Shown here piece by piece: positions 35,992 through 47,766 of a stretch of 64,000 nt of DNA. The translations under genes were made by a program, and so were the position numbers. Each line of letters opens with the position of its first letter. The stretch's first letter is position 1. This stretch comes from Tanytarsus gracilentus (taxonomy: Eukaryota > Arthropoda > Insecta > Diptera > Chironomidae): the NCBI GenBank assembly GCA_038502055.1, contig JAXRKN010000045.1:6036501-6100500 (forward strand). The letters are read 5' to 3'. Below the pieces are notes generated by a model. That model made no database searches and was not told the DNA's origin. It was given only the letters and a program-made list of their open reading frames with translations.

Positions 35992-38580
35992 TTAAATACC
36001 GATCGGTTTCGTTATGCCAATTTTTACAACTCCCTTGGCGGCTCCTAAAATCATTAAATTTTTTATTAGCTAAAGTTTAATTATATTTTTTGTGTTATTC
36101 ACCTTTCAACGCCTGAACAGCTTGATCGAGTGACGCATTTTCAAGACGAGTTTCGTTTACAAAAAGCAGTCGATCACCAGGAATCAAGCGTCCATCCATC
36201 TGCGCAACACCGCCAGGAACTAAAGATCTAATAACAATCAATGTGCTATTCGGATCCAATGGATCTTGATAGTCTAGAATGCTGAAACCTAATCCCCTTT
36301 CACCTTTAACCAGCTCAATAATTTGAGGCTGGCTACTCCACATGGCAAGTCCTAAAACTTAGAGAAGTCAACAAAACTCTATTAAAATTACCATGTTAAT
36401 TCTCACCTGTAAGCGGCTCTAATGATCTCGATTTAATCTTCATAAATCCATCATTACTGCCAATGGCAGTTGCGAGACTTCCGTCAGATTTTGCTTTCAC
36501 AAGTCGATCAGATAGCAGTGACGATGCATTCGAATTGTTATTGCTGTCATTCGCGATGATTGTATTTCTTAAGTTATCTTCGTCCTCTGTGAAGGATATT
36601 ATTTCCGTTTGACCGCGTCTGCAAACCATGCGAACATCTTGCGGAAGTTCTTTGAGAATTGAAACCACCTGCATATGATTCATGCCCAAAAGTCGTTGAT
36701 TATTAACTTCGAGAAGTTCATCGCCACTTCGAAGGAGGCCATTTTGGCCGACGGGTCCCTCGGGCAAGATTGATCTTATGTAGTGATGTGGACGCACTTC
36801 AACTCCACTCTCGATATCGACAGTGCCTTCCAGAGAAATTCCCAGACCGGACGAGGCGGCAAATTTACGAATTTGAGCAACAATAATTTTACTATCATCT
36901 TCCGATCCCAAAACTGATTTCCACTTTTTCATAATCGAAATTTCATGCTCTTTCGATAGTTTAGGCTCAATTTGATACTTGTGAATTGACAATTTAGGAG
37001 TTGATTGCATGTGAAGATTGCTCAGCTCATTGATCAGGTCCTCTTCATTGTCAACACTTGATTCCTGTTCTGGATATTCGCCTCTAACTTCGATTGAGTC
37101 GCGCGCGAGTAAAAGCTTATTGCGTTCATCGTTGAAAGATTGTCGACGCGACGACGACGAAAACACTGGCGAGACAGTTTGTGAATTAAATTGCGGCTTA
37201 ACTGGCGTTGTTGGTTTACTTATAATTTCATTTGCTGCAATTGCCTGTTGAAGCTGCTCAAATTTAAGTCCACGAAGATATCTCTCGAGCACGAGCGTGA
37301 CAATGTTTCCACTCGATTTAAGCACATCGACCGCTTGATGATTTGAAAAGCCTTGCAGCGATTGTCCATCAACCTCAATAATTCTATCGTTAACTTGAAT
37401 TCGACCGCAATCGGCAGCACTGCCGGGTGCAACTGACTTAACAAAAATTCCACTCAATTCCTCTTTCTCGCACACATAGCCCGCAATTGTGATGCCCAAG
37501 CCTTGCTGATCTTTTCGAAGTTCAACCGTAAACTTTTCCGTTTCAGGCAGTTCCAAATTGACAATTTCCGTTTCCGTTTTAAAGATGAACTTTTGATTTT
37601 GTATTGATGGCGTTGAAGGTGTTGAAGTTGGTCCGAAAATGTCCGGATATCCAGCTGCAACGAGGTATCTTAAAAGCTCTTGTGGATCGGCAAGAAGTCG
37701 CGATGGAATAATGGCAGAATCTCCATCGACATCTTGATTCGTTTTTAGTGGATCCACCGATCTCGCAACAACCAAACGAACGTGCGTGCCAGATTGTCTC
37801 AACACCGTCGCCACTTGCTCCGAAACCATATCGAATAGATTAACATCGCCAATTTGTAAGATATGATCTCCCGATCTCAATCGTCCGTCACGATCAGCGA
37901 CACCACCTCCCAAAATTGTCTTAACAATCACGCCCGATGTCTTGGCGCCAACAATGCCAAAGCCGAGACCCGTACCATCGTTGACCAATAAAATTGCCTG
38001 TATCTGCGCCCACTCACTGGACATAATGCTGTCCACATTTTGTTTAGAATTGTTGCTAATTGCCGATTGGGGTCGCTCCGTTGGTTCACGCGTCATTAAT
38101 TCGATTTGTTGCTGATTATTATTTTTACGGTCAAGCGAGTGGAATTGTTCGCTCGATGCACTTCCGTTGTATTTTGGGCTGTTGAGTGATCGAGGGGAAA
38201 TTTGAGCCGATGGAACTGTAATAAAGAGATTTTAGCTAATAGATTGGACTTGGATGCTACTACTCACCTCTCTGTTCATCATACTCCGGCTCGTAAGAGT
38301 TTCTCGACACATTCAGAATTAGTTCTCCGGTTGTTGGAACAATATCAAAGTCCGCTGGCAGTATCGATGGATGCTGTTGAAGTTGACCATTCAACTCAAC
38401 AATTACGTCCTGGATCTTTATGAGATCCCTGAAAATTGGATCGCCGAGAATGTAGAGGAGATTATTCAGATCATCCATTGTATCAACCTGTAGTGCTGGA
38501 TCACCCGAATCAATTACGGCCTGCTTGATTATCTCCAAATTTTGCTGAGCATTCGACAGCTCGAGATTTGACGAAAACAT
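35992..38580 (-). CDS. Patj: PATJ polarity scaffold (L27 and four PDZ domains)
   Basis: A scaffold of the apical Crumbs-Stardust-Patj complex at insect epithelial junctions. The L27 domain binds Stardust/PALS1 and the PDZ domains bind C-terminal tails. Exons 38580-38268, 38215-36407, 36351-36103 and 36044-35992 give 807 residues, close to Drosophila Patj. The L27 domain covers about residues 3-60. PDZ1 lies at about 172-256 (GLGFGIVG), PDZ2 at about 331-416 (GLGITIAG), PDZ3 at about 550-640 (GLGISLEG) and PDZ4 from about 710 (GLGFSILD); the last 18 residues come from a 53-nt terminal exon. The start at 38580 was chosen because the L27 begins at once; an in-frame ATG at 38688 would add 36 residues. 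It is divergent from Atg3 across 488 bp. Confidence 0.95.
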
Positions 38581-38776
38581 TTTATGGGTTTGGTCGTGAC
38601 ACAGAAAATAATAAATATTTGCCAATCGCTGGTGCTTTAAATGCTTTTTACGATGTAAAATCTTTTCATTTGATTGTTGAAATGTCAAAAAATCACTTTG
38701 GAATGCTTTAAGTATAAATAAAACAATTTAAATTAGCTTATTTATATTTTTTTCATAAATATCTCGGAAATCCCGT

Positions 38777-38792
38777 TATTTCGGCGAAATCC
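38777..38792 (+). promoter_or_regulatory. Recurrent promoter-type motif, Patj copy (divergent)
   Basis: The core TCGGCGAAATCC matches 11 of 12 positions of TCAGCGAAATCC; the A-rich left part is not conserved. It lies about 200 bp upstream of the Patj start codon. Confidence 0.35.
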
Positions 38793-39006
38793 CAAGAAAG
38801 TTTACCCCCAAATAGAGTAAAAATGTTGTTGACATACAGTTACTTCGATCTAATTAGATTTTAGTGTTCGTTAAGGTAAATTTTAAATTAATTTTGTGTA
38901 GTTTCAATTTTAAATGTTCATTTACAGCTTGACATTTAATAAATCCATTGTTAAATTCAATTTTACTATTTTATGTTAAACATCACATTCGAGTGAACTT
39001 TCAAAA

Positions 39007-39022
39007 GGATCGCGCTGATTTT
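39007..39022 (-). promoter_or_regulatory. Recurrent promoter-type motif, Atg3 copy
   Basis: On the minus strand it reads AAAATCAGCGCGATCC, 14 of 16 identical to the commonest form, ending 46 bp upstream of the Atg3 start codon. Confidence 0.4.
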
Positions 39023-39068
39023 TTCTTATAAATTGTGTGCACAACAGAGCTTTTAATTTCATTTTAAT

Positions 39069-40313
39069 ATGGATATGATTAATAGAATAAAGCAGACGAC
39101 ACTCAGCGTGGCTGAAAAATTCACTCCCGTCCTGAAGGACTCAAAGTTTAAGGAGACGGGTCGAATAAATCCAGAAGAGTTTGTAAGTGCAACAAAAAAA
39201 AGGATTTCTTTGTGCTTTTAGTGAGCTTTGTAATATTTAAATAATTTTAATAGGTTTCTGCGGGTGATCATTTAACATACAATTGTCCTACTTGGTCGTG
39301 GAGGTAAACAAAATATGAAATTTTCTCATTAAACACAGTAAAATTTATGATTAAATCAACAGTACGGGCGATGATTCAAAATTGAAGGAATATTTGCCTA
39401 AGGAAAAACAATTTCTTGTGACGAGGTAATATAAAAAAAGATCCAGATGGACGAATTTAATTGATAAAAATCTAAAATCTCAGAAATGTACCGTGTCAGA
39501 GGCGCTGTAAGGAAATGGAAGATTTCAGCGCAGTGGAAAAGCTTGTCGAGGAAACTGATGGCGGAGATGGATGGGTTACACACGAGACGAGCGATTTTGG
39601 AGACGATGGCAATGAAGGTACAGCGGAAATGACATTAGAAAATCTAAAATTGGATGGCGAGAGTCAACAAAATAATCAGGATGGAGCTGCTGATGATGAA
39701 GGTAATTGTTGCAAAATCAAAGATATTTTTTAAAGAAATTCAATTTTTAACAGAAGAAGAAGCCCTCGACATGGATGACTTTATGGAGTCGGGCCAGCTT
39801 GAAGCCGTCGATCAATCTGTCGCAATAATTCAACCGTCTAAAAATGAAATCGCAAATACTGAAACTGGTGACTCGATAGTGCACACTCGTACTTATGATC
39901 TCTACATATGCTACAACAAGTATTATCAAACTCCGCACCTTTTTCTGATTGGCTTCGATGAGAACCGAAAGATGCTTAGCATGGAACATATGTTCGAAGA
40001 TGTGTCGCAGGATAACGCAAAAAAAACAGTCACAATGGAATCGCATCCTCATCTTGGACTTTCCCTCTTAGCTGTTCATCCATGCCGTCATTCGGATCTG
40101 ATGAAAAAGTTCATACAAATTGTAAGTGGAATTTCTATCATGAATCAGTTATGATCAAAATTTTTAATTTTTTTTATTTGTTAGGCGGAGGAGGGAGGAA
40201 ATGAATTGTCTGTACACTCATACTTAATCATGTTTCTGAAATTCGTACAATCCGTTATTCCAACAATTAATTACGATTTTTCGCAATTTGCGCAGGCAAT
40301 TAAGACAAACTAA
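39069..40313 (+). CDS. Atg3: Autophagy E2-like enzyme Atg3
   Basis: The E2-like enzyme that passes Atg8/LC3 from Atg7 to phosphatidylethanolamine on forming autophagosomes. Six exons (39069-39182, 39254-39303, 39363-39425, 39484-39701, 39754-40121, 40185-40313) encode 313 residues, one fewer than human ATG3. The N-terminal helix (about 1-20) is amphipathic, as needed for curved-membrane sensing. CPTWSWSTGD and RNVPCQRRC are conserved blocks. An acidic flexible region (about 90-165) carries WVTHE at its start. The catalytic motif HPCRHSDLMKK contains Cys259, matching Cys264 of human. The C-terminus SHSYLIMFLKF-like helix and PTINYDF are typical. AATAAA is at 40504-40509. Confidence 0.97.
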
Positions 40314-40804
40314 GTTATCGCTACCTCCATCATCCAGCTGCTGCCATATTGATGTTCACTCTCCTCTGCATGTGACGTATCCCTGCGTAATTGCTTGATA
40401 TTCAAAAATTATTATGGAGAAAGTTTTTTAAAAATTGGACACGAAGATGAAAAAGTTTTTGAAATTTTTTTTAATGAATGAAAATATCGTAAAATCTATA
40501 TGTAATAAAGTTTTTTTTCTCAAATTACACATAATTGAGCTTTTTTATTCGTTTTAGCTTCACTTTTATTTCGAGATGAATCTTTACAAGTATTTGCTTT
40601 TTTAAAGCAACAGAGAAATGTGTGTGTGTGTGGTCACGGCAAATATCAAGTGCGAATTGACTAAAATCCATCAATTTAATTGTCTTACGATAACGTCTAT
40701 AATTTATTGGACCCCTGACGTGAAACTGCTCTTTTTAGAGTTGTCATGACAGAGAGTTCAAATTGTCACATTAAACTTTAATAATTTTTTGAAGAGAGAA
40801 GTCT
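40314..40804. other. Convergent 3' regions of Atg3 and rdgB-beta
   Basis: 491 bp, including the Atg3 polyadenylation signal at 40504-40509 and a short TG run near 40619-40632. No gene is seen. Confidence 0.6.
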
Positions 40805-41851
40805 TTAGTCCAATTCCTCTTTGGCATCGACAAATTCATCGTCGGCCGTTTCTTTTGTCTCTTCAACATCTGCTAAAACTTTCTGGTTCGTTTCTTCTTG
40901 TGTCTTTTTTTCAAATTCTCTAACAGCATCGATATCCATATCTATCCACTGATCAATCCACGAAAATGCTTGCCGATGACCGAGCAGTAGGACATCACGA
41001 ATGCATCGGTGAATAAATTCTTCGGTTTTTGTCTGAAAACCCCAAACTTCAAACGATGCGTGCACAAGTTTATATGAGCACATCATGGGTTTATCGGTTA
41101 TTCGCCATCCTTCCATCAACGGCCCCCGACCAGTCTTCACAGACTTGAAAAATCGAGGATCTTCGTCCTCCTTATAGTGCTTTGCATTTAAGTCGTCAAA
41201 CGCAATGTCAATCGAGTCAATCTGCACCTGCTGATATTCTTCCTCGTGAACGTTAAAGGTGTTCTCCGTTGATCCATTGTTGTCCTCAAATTTAGTATAA
41301 ATTTCAACATGGAATTTCGGCAAGAATGAGCAAGTGTACTCAGTTATCGTTATAGGATAGAAATTCCATGATTTTTCGGTGACATAAAAAACTCTAGGTG
41401 TGACGGCTTGCAGCCAATAAGGTAATCTTGAGCTCAGATGAATTCTTTTTTCCGTAAATTGTCCATTGGCGTGGGATTCGCGTTTCTTAAGAAATGTCCG
41501 CTGTTTTTCATCCATGCTGAAAATATATGTTTTCAGTCAAAAATGTGATATGTGTCAAAAATGGTGCAGGCGCAACGATTTCAAACAATTTTCGATTTTA
41601 ACAAAAGAAAAAAGCTCAAATTTTACTAACTTTTCTTCATTTTCCGAGCATGCTCGATTGACAACAACCTCAACTCCGTCGCCTCCCTGCGATTGTTCAT
41701 TAGAGTGTCTTGCGATCATGTAAAGCTAAACAAACACGAAATAATTAGCGAGAAAAAATCATGGCAGCTTTTTTTTAATTAAACTCACCTGACCAATGTG
41801 ATATTCCTTCACAGTCAACGGCATAGCGATTCGATACTCTTTTGTCAGCAT
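40805..41851 (-). CDS. rdgBbeta: Phosphatidylinositol transfer protein, rdgB-beta/PITPNC1 type
   Basis: A soluble lipid-transfer protein of the START-like PITP family, carrying phosphatidylinositol or phosphatidic acid between membranes. Exons 41851-41789, 41725-41631 and 41516-40805 give 289 residues. The start MLTKEYRIAMPLTVKEY is the family N-terminus. NGQFTEKR, YVTEKSWN and TITEYTCSFLPKF match PITPNC1/rdgB-beta rather than the vertebrate PITP-alpha/beta or fly vibrator pattern. KTGRGPL, GHRQAFSWIDQW and the acidic tail follow. The tail is rich in Glu and Lys and ends KEELD. The gene is divergent from DDX46 across 301 bp. Confidence 0.93.
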
Positions 41852-42152
41852 TTTGAAGTCAAATTAATTTACTAACTAAATTTTACTAATTTATTTCTCA
41901 AACTTCGCCTCGAGAGAAAATTTTGTGGTTATTGACGAAGAAATCGGGAAGTTTTAGTTTAAAAAATTCCGTCTCAACTTGATATAAGTTAATTTTTGGA
42001 CAAACCTTCAACAACACGGGGCGTGTAACTAAAAATCAGCCAAATCCCAAACGATTAAAATCAAAATTTTCACAATTTTTATGTCGCCGACTTAATTCGT
42101 CACTAAAATCATCATCAAATAGTCAACAAACGTCATTAAATCATAACTAACC
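41852..42152. promoter_or_regulatory. Shared divergent promoter region, rdgB-beta / DDX46
   Basis: 301 bp between start codons on opposite strands, with one recurrent motif copy at 42032-42047. No TATA box is evident. Confidence 0.5.
42032..42047 (+). promoter_or_regulatory. Recurrent 16-bp promoter-type motif, DDX46 copy
   Basis: AAAATCAGCCAAATCC, one base different from the commonest form, 105 bp upstream of the DDX46 start codon in the same orientation. Confidence 0.5.
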
Positions 42153-45100
42153 ATGGATGCAAGGTGAGCACCATACAGTTGAGTCTAAATTCATTCGATT
42201 AACTTTTAATTTCAGAGTAAGTCGTCGCGATCGTTCGCCGGACAGATCAAAAAAGAAGTCAAAAAATAAGGATCGCGATAGAGATCGTAGTCGTGAGAAG
42301 AAAAAGAAGAATCGCTCGAGATCTCGCGAGAAAAAACGTTCAAAGTCAAAAGAAAAGGAATCGCGCAAGAAAAAGTAAGTTGACTGGATGTTTACAGCGA
42401 ATAATAAAAGATCCAGTAAGAAATTTTTTTGAATAATTATAGTGGCAAAGAGAAACGTCGCTCGAAAACTCCCGATAAGAAGGAAAAGGAAAGGAATAGA
42501 GAAGCGAAAGAGGTGATTGAGATAAAGGAGGACAAATTTGATTTAGCGAAATTTGACAAGGAGGAAGAGCAGCGTCGATTAGAGCTCGAAATGATGAAGC
42601 GAAAGGAACGAATTGAGCAGTGGCGGGCTGAGAGGAAAAAATTGGACATGGAAGTTCAAAAGAAACCAACCTCATCGGCATCAACGGATGAGAATGTCAA
42701 AACGTGGACGCTTGAAGACGACGACGAGGATGACGATGTTAAAATCATCGAGATCGACGATAGTCCAAGTAGAATTAAAGATGAACCCGTCAATAAGGAG
42801 CCGCCAAAAATCATTAAAATTGAGGACGATGACGATCTGCCGCCGCCTAAAAAGTTGAGCAAATTTGACATAAAACCCAAAGCACTTCCAGTCGAACCGG
42901 TCAAGAAATTACCGGAACCTGAGCTGCCGCCCACAGTTGAAAAGATGGAATTGAGTGATGATGAAGATCCACTTGATGCTTACATGAAAGAGGTCAATGA
43001 GGAGGTGAAGAAAATTAATAAAATGGCAAAGGAACCGAAAGCAGAAAAAACTGGCTTGATGATTGTGACGGGAAATGTTAAAAAGCAATCTAAAGAAAAT
43101 AAAAAAGGTGAACTCATCGAGCAGAATCAAGACGGTCTCGAGTATAGTTCGGAAGAGGAACTCGAAGACATTAAAGATACTGCCGCAAATTTGGCTGCCA
43201 TCAAGCAAAAGAAAGAACTTCCGAAAGTCGATCACACAACTGTCGAGTACAGTTCATTTAAGAAGAATTTTTACGTTGAAGTTCCTGAAATCTCCAAAAT
43301 GACGCCCGAGCAAGTTGAAATTTATCGAATTGAATTGGAGGGAATTCTTGTTAAGGGCAAAGGATGTCCCAGACCAATAAAAACGTGGGCTCATTGTGGT
43401 ACATCTAAAAAGGAAATGGATGTACTTAAAAAGTTGAACTTTGAGAAGCCTACACCGATCCAATGTCAAGCGATTCCGGCAATTATGAGTGGACGAGACT
43501 TGATAGGCATTGCAAAAACTGGCAGTGGCAAAACAATTGCTTTTATTCTTCCAATGTTTCGACACATTCTCGATCAGCCAGCGCTCGAAGACGGCGATGG
43601 TCCAATAGCCATCGTTATGTCGCCCACGAGAGAACTTTGCATGCAAATCGGCAAAGACATTAAGAAATTCTCAAAATCCCTAAATCTTAGGGCGTGCTGT
43701 GTGTACGGTGGAACTGGCATTAGTGAACAAATTGCCGAGTTAAAGAGAGGCGCTGAAATAATTGTTTGTACGCCGGGTAGAATGATCGACATGCTCGCCG
43801 CAAATTCTGGTAGAGTCACAAATTTAAGACGCACGACTTTTGTTGTGCTCGATGAGGCCGATCGAATGTTTGACATGGGCTTCGAACCTCAAGTCGTGAG
43901 AATTATCGATAATGTACGGCCAGATAGACAAACGGTAATGTTCTCAGCTACGTTTCCACGTCAAATGGAAGCGCTCGCGAGGCGATTCTTAAAGAAGCCA
44001 ATCGAGATTCAGGTTGGCGGAAGGTCTGTCGTTTGCAAGGAAATTGAGCAGCACATTGCAATATTAGAGGAGGAAGCTAAGTTCTTTAAGCTCCTCGAAA
44101 TACTCGGACATTGCTATGAACACGGCTCGATAATAGTTTTTGTCGATAAGCAAGAAAATGCCGATACACTTTTGAAGGAGCTTATGAAAGCTTCGTATCC
44201 CTGCATGAGTCTCCACGGCGGAATCGATCAATACGATCGTGACTCTACAATTTCTGATTTTAAAAGTGGACGATGTAAACTTTTAATTGCGACTTCTGTC
44301 GCAGCACGCGGTCTCGACGTAAAGCAGCTCATTGTCGTTGTAAATTACGATTGTCCAAATCACTATGAGGACTATGTCCATCGAGTTGGTCGTACGGGCC
44401 GTGCCGGTAATCAGGGATTCTCTTGGACATTCCTCACTCCCGATCAAGGTCGTTATGCGGGTGAGATTGTGAGGGCACTTGAGCTTTCAGGCGGTGAAGT
44501 TCCCGAAGATCTTCGAAATCTTTGGAATAGCTACAAAGAGAATCAAGAGGCGAATGGAAAAAAGGTCTACACGGGAGGTGGTTTTAGCGGTAAAGGCTTC
44601 AAGTTTGACGAGCAGGAAGCGGCTGCTGCAAATGAAATGAAGAAATTACAGAAGGCAGCACTCGGTTTGGCAGACTCGGACGACGAAGACGATTTGGAAA
44701 ATGATATTGATACAGCAATCGAAAATATGCTTGCGGCTAAGACCGCAGTTAAGGATATACAAGCACCAGTACCGTCTCCACTTGTAACACCGAGCGTAAC
44801 TCAACCGACTGCAGCGCCGTCCGATAAATTGGAAGCAGCTAAGCGTCTCGCGTTGATCATTAACAAGAATTTGGGAGCTCAAGCGAAGGTCGCGACTCAA
44901 CAAGCGGCAGAGGCCATTTTTAAGGGCGGATTGGCAAATCCTTCAATTATCACGGGTCGAACTATAGCCGAGCAAATTGCATCGAAACTCAATTCAAAGT
45001 TAAACTATCAGCCGAAAGACGACGACGAGTCGGCACTAGACCAAAATGATGGCATGTTCAAAAAGTACGAGACTGAACTCGAAATCAATGATTTTCCACA

Positions 45101-45368
45101 ACAAGCACGCTGGAGAGTCACCTCGAAGGAGGCTCTCGCACAAATTTCCGAATACTCTGAGGCAGGTCTCACTGTTAGAGGCACTTACGTTCCACAAGGA
45201 AAAAATCCACCCGAGGGCGAAAGAAAATTGTATCTTGCGATTGAAAGTTGCAGCGAGCGAGCAGTACAAAAGGCGAAGAGTGAAATTCAGCGATTGATTA
45301 AAGAGGAATTACTTAAGATTAAGAATGCTCATCACATCATTAACAAGGCGCGCTATAAAGTTATTTAG
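42153..45368 (+). CDS. DDX46: DEAD-box splicing helicase DDX46/Prp5
   Basis: An ATP-dependent RNA helicase needed for stable U2 snRNP joining at the branch site during prespliceosome assembly. Exons 42153-42163, 42216-42374 and 42443-45368 encode 1,031 residues, the same length as human DDX46. The first exon has only three whole codons. The N-terminus is an RS/RD/KE-rich region (about 5-130) typical of nuclear splicing factors. An acidic block includes the Prp5 SAT-region neighbourhood, followed by Q motif PTPIQCQ, motif I AKTGSGKT (about 413), DEAD (about 526), SAT (about 555) and motif VI HRVGRTGRAG (about 702). The C-terminal KH-like part is also family typical. AATAAA is at 45406-45411. 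Confidence 0.97.
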
Positions 45369-45432
45369 TAAGAGACAATTCACTTGTGTAATTACGTTTA
45401 AAAAGAATAAATTTGTCCTAATCACAAATCAG

Positions 45433-45699
45433 CTATTTTTTATTTTTCGATTCAAGTTCTTGTTTCGCTTTTTGCACTTCCTCTTCGATATTTTTTTGGA
45501 ATTTCTCTAATATCGATCTAAACTTTTGCCTATCCACGAGTTCATCGAGTTTCTGCTCTTGTGCTATCGCTTTTGTTCGATAAAATACGCTGACCATCAT
45601 TTGGGCTGCTCTCCGCATTAAATAGGAGTCTGAGAGCTGTTCGATGAGTTTGTCGCTGTTGCGATTGAGGAGCAACATTATTAATTTTCTCACGACCAT
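45433..45699 (-). CDS. NCBP2AS2-like small protein
   Basis: An 88-residue protein. The pattern MVVRKLIMLLLNR..., EQLSDSYLMRRAAQMM resembles the conserved N-terminus of human NCBP2AS2 (MVLRRLL, ERLSESRPIRRAAQ). The function of that family is not known to me beyond being a conserved small protein. The second half is charged, probably a coiled coil or helix (about 45-88). Its ATG begins two nucleotides after the MED9 stop, on the same contiguous exon, so it is probably the second cistron of a bicistronic mRNA. Its stop is 64 bp from the stop of convergent DDX46, so the 3' UTRs must be tiny or overlap. There is no splice acceptor between the two frames. Confidence 0.8.
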   Translation of the reverse strand: MVVRKLIMLLLNRNSDKLIEQLSDSYLMRRAAQMMVSVFYRTKAIAQEQKLDELVDRQKFRSILEKFQKNIEEEVQKAKQELESKNKK

Positions 45700-45701
45700 A
45701 A

Positions 45702-46148
45702 TTAGAAGTTGAAGTTTTTGTATTTGTTAATGAGTTCCTGCTTTAGAACAAGTTGTTTCTTGAGATTCTCAAGGTGTTCGAGCTGTTGAGTTTTAGAATG
45801 GTCGATACCTTTAAAAGAGAAAGGATTGATTAACTGGATCTTGAAATTTTCTGATGAAATATTTACCAGGAATTTGTTTGATATGTGTCCGCGCCTCCTC
45901 CAAGCGTTTCTGAAGTTCAAGCACTTTCTGAGCAATTTCCTGTGACTCTCTGTGAAATTAAACAAAGAATTTACGACGTAAGTCAAAAAATTTCGATTAT
46001 GAAATTATTTTTAGAAAAAAATTTGTTGTTGTTGTACTCACATATTTTTTAGCGTTGATGTTGAATTATAGCGTTCGAGTCTGCGGATTATTTCCGACAC
46101 CACGGATATTATGTCGATTTGTGGAGTGTTTTCTTCAGGAATATTCAT
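45702..46148 (-). CDS. MED9: Mediator complex subunit 9
   Basis: MED9 belongs to the middle module of the Mediator coactivator, which links transcription factors to RNA polymerase II. Exons 46148-46042, 45949-45867 and 45808-45702 give 98 residues. The product is mostly helical. The C-terminal half carries the family signature around RTHIKQIPGID followed by a coiled-coil heptad stretch ending LINKYKNFNF, close to insect MED9. It is shorter than some fly versions, lacking an N-terminal extension. Both introns are under 95 bp with GT-AG ends. The reading frame ends two bases before the NCBP2AS2-like ATG. Confidence 0.88.
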
Positions 46149-47766
46149 AATATTTTATGGAAATGAGTTTAAATTAAGTGGAATGAAATATTTTATGAAA
46201 ATAAAACAGATGTAAACAATCCAAAAGTTTAATCATCAAAGGCGCCCCTTGGTTTTTTTAAATTTTAAAAAGCCGTTAATTTAAAAAATAATATTTCGAA
46301 AATTATGTTTTTAAATTCAACTGAAAAGAGAAATGTTTGCATTGAATTTTTAGCTTTCTCAATAAGCTTTGCTTGAAATTAAAGAATCATAGGCAAATAA
46401 AATTTAATTAAATAAATTTTTGAATGATAGTCAGCATTTAAATGCATTTATAATTTTTATTTCAGCAAAAAAGACATTTTAATATTTTTAAATTTAGATG
46501 CGTTTCGTAGATTTTCAGTTTCATGTTCATAAAGTTTTATTTCAATTTTGAATTTAATTCTCTAAGTTAATCCTAATTAAAAGCTTACAAAAAAGCTCAA
46601 CTTTTGCGAGACAATCGAAGTCAATGACATGCGTCTAATTAAAATAAATAAATTAAGTTTTTAAAACACCTGAAAATTAAGAACATCTGCTGATAATACA
46701 AAAAGGAAATTTATCTGAAAGTAAAGAAAAGTTAAGTCGAGAAGAAGTGGAGGATTTTACCAGTTTTATAACTTTGAAAAATTGTAATCTCAAAAATGGG
46801 AGTTGAAATAAAAAGCAGTGTGGTTGTTTAGGTAAATTTTATATGATATTATTAAAAATCTTATTTATCTCCATAAAATGTCTTATACTTATAATTTTCG
46901 ATTATAAAGCAAATAAAACTACTCCACATAGGATTAAAATATTCTCTGTGTGTTGTGTTTGTTTTCGGATTCATCTTGGCTTTTCCTTCTTGGTTTTATT
47001 TAAAATTTTTTTTGTAACCATCTTGTGTCAATTAATCTTAAAGTATTTATTTATTATTGGTGCAAATAATTTTTTCTTTCTCTCGTTGGATGTTTATGAA
47101 CTGCCAAAAACAACAACTTAAAAATCTACAATTAAGCTTTCAATGTTAAGGTTCACAGGTCACAACACTTTTCCTTTTTTTTGTGCTCTCTCGATTTTTT
47201 TTCGCATGATGTTACAGGTGTGTGCGTTTAGATGTTTAAAAAGAGCTATGACCGTCACCCATTAAATTTCTAGCATAATTCAAGTGTTTGTGTGTTTGTT
47301 TTATGGGTTAATTTTTTTTCAAAAAAAAACTTTCAAATAAGAAAAAGAGAGTAGGATTAAAATATATTTCAAATATATTCTAAACATTTTTTCTGCTTAT
47401 TTTTTTTGTTTCGTTTCTCCCCGCACATTTAAAATAAGAAATTTGTAATAAATTCATGTTTTTTTCTGCTCACACAATTAAATTGCGTGTCTAGAGATTT
47501 TAGTGCAATATCTTTTTTTTTCTTGCAAACTAATTAAAAAAGTATTAAAAAAATAAATTAGAGAAAAAAATTCACAAAGAAAAAAAAACTGAAATTAATT
47601 AAAGTGAATTTTCATGTAAAGATTCCATTTGTGATTTTTCGATGCCATAATTTCCTTTTTAAAATTAAATTTTTCTTTTTCTTGATCTTTCGCGGCAATT
47701 TTGTGAAGTGCATGATAGCAAGTGTTGGGATGATTGATAAGAATTGTGATTTTATAGATAAAAAAT
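46149..47766. other. 1.6-kb spacer between MED9 and Mlc2
   Basis: Holds the MED9 promoter on the left and the Mlc2 3' UTR on the right. It is AT-rich with many T runs. A 92-codon plus-strand frame at 46843-47121 is Phe/Leu/Ile-rich without family resemblance. The recurrent 16-bp motif was not found here. Confidence 0.55.

Larger units (their letters stand above)
38581..39068. promoter_or_regulatory. Shared divergent promoter region, Patj / Atg3
   Basis: 488 bp between the start codons. It contains two relatives of the recurrent element: TTTCGGCGAAATCC at 38779-38792 on the Patj side, and GGATCGCGCTGATTTT at 39007-39022 (inverted) 46 bp before the Atg3 start. No TATA box is evident. Confidence 0.5.
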
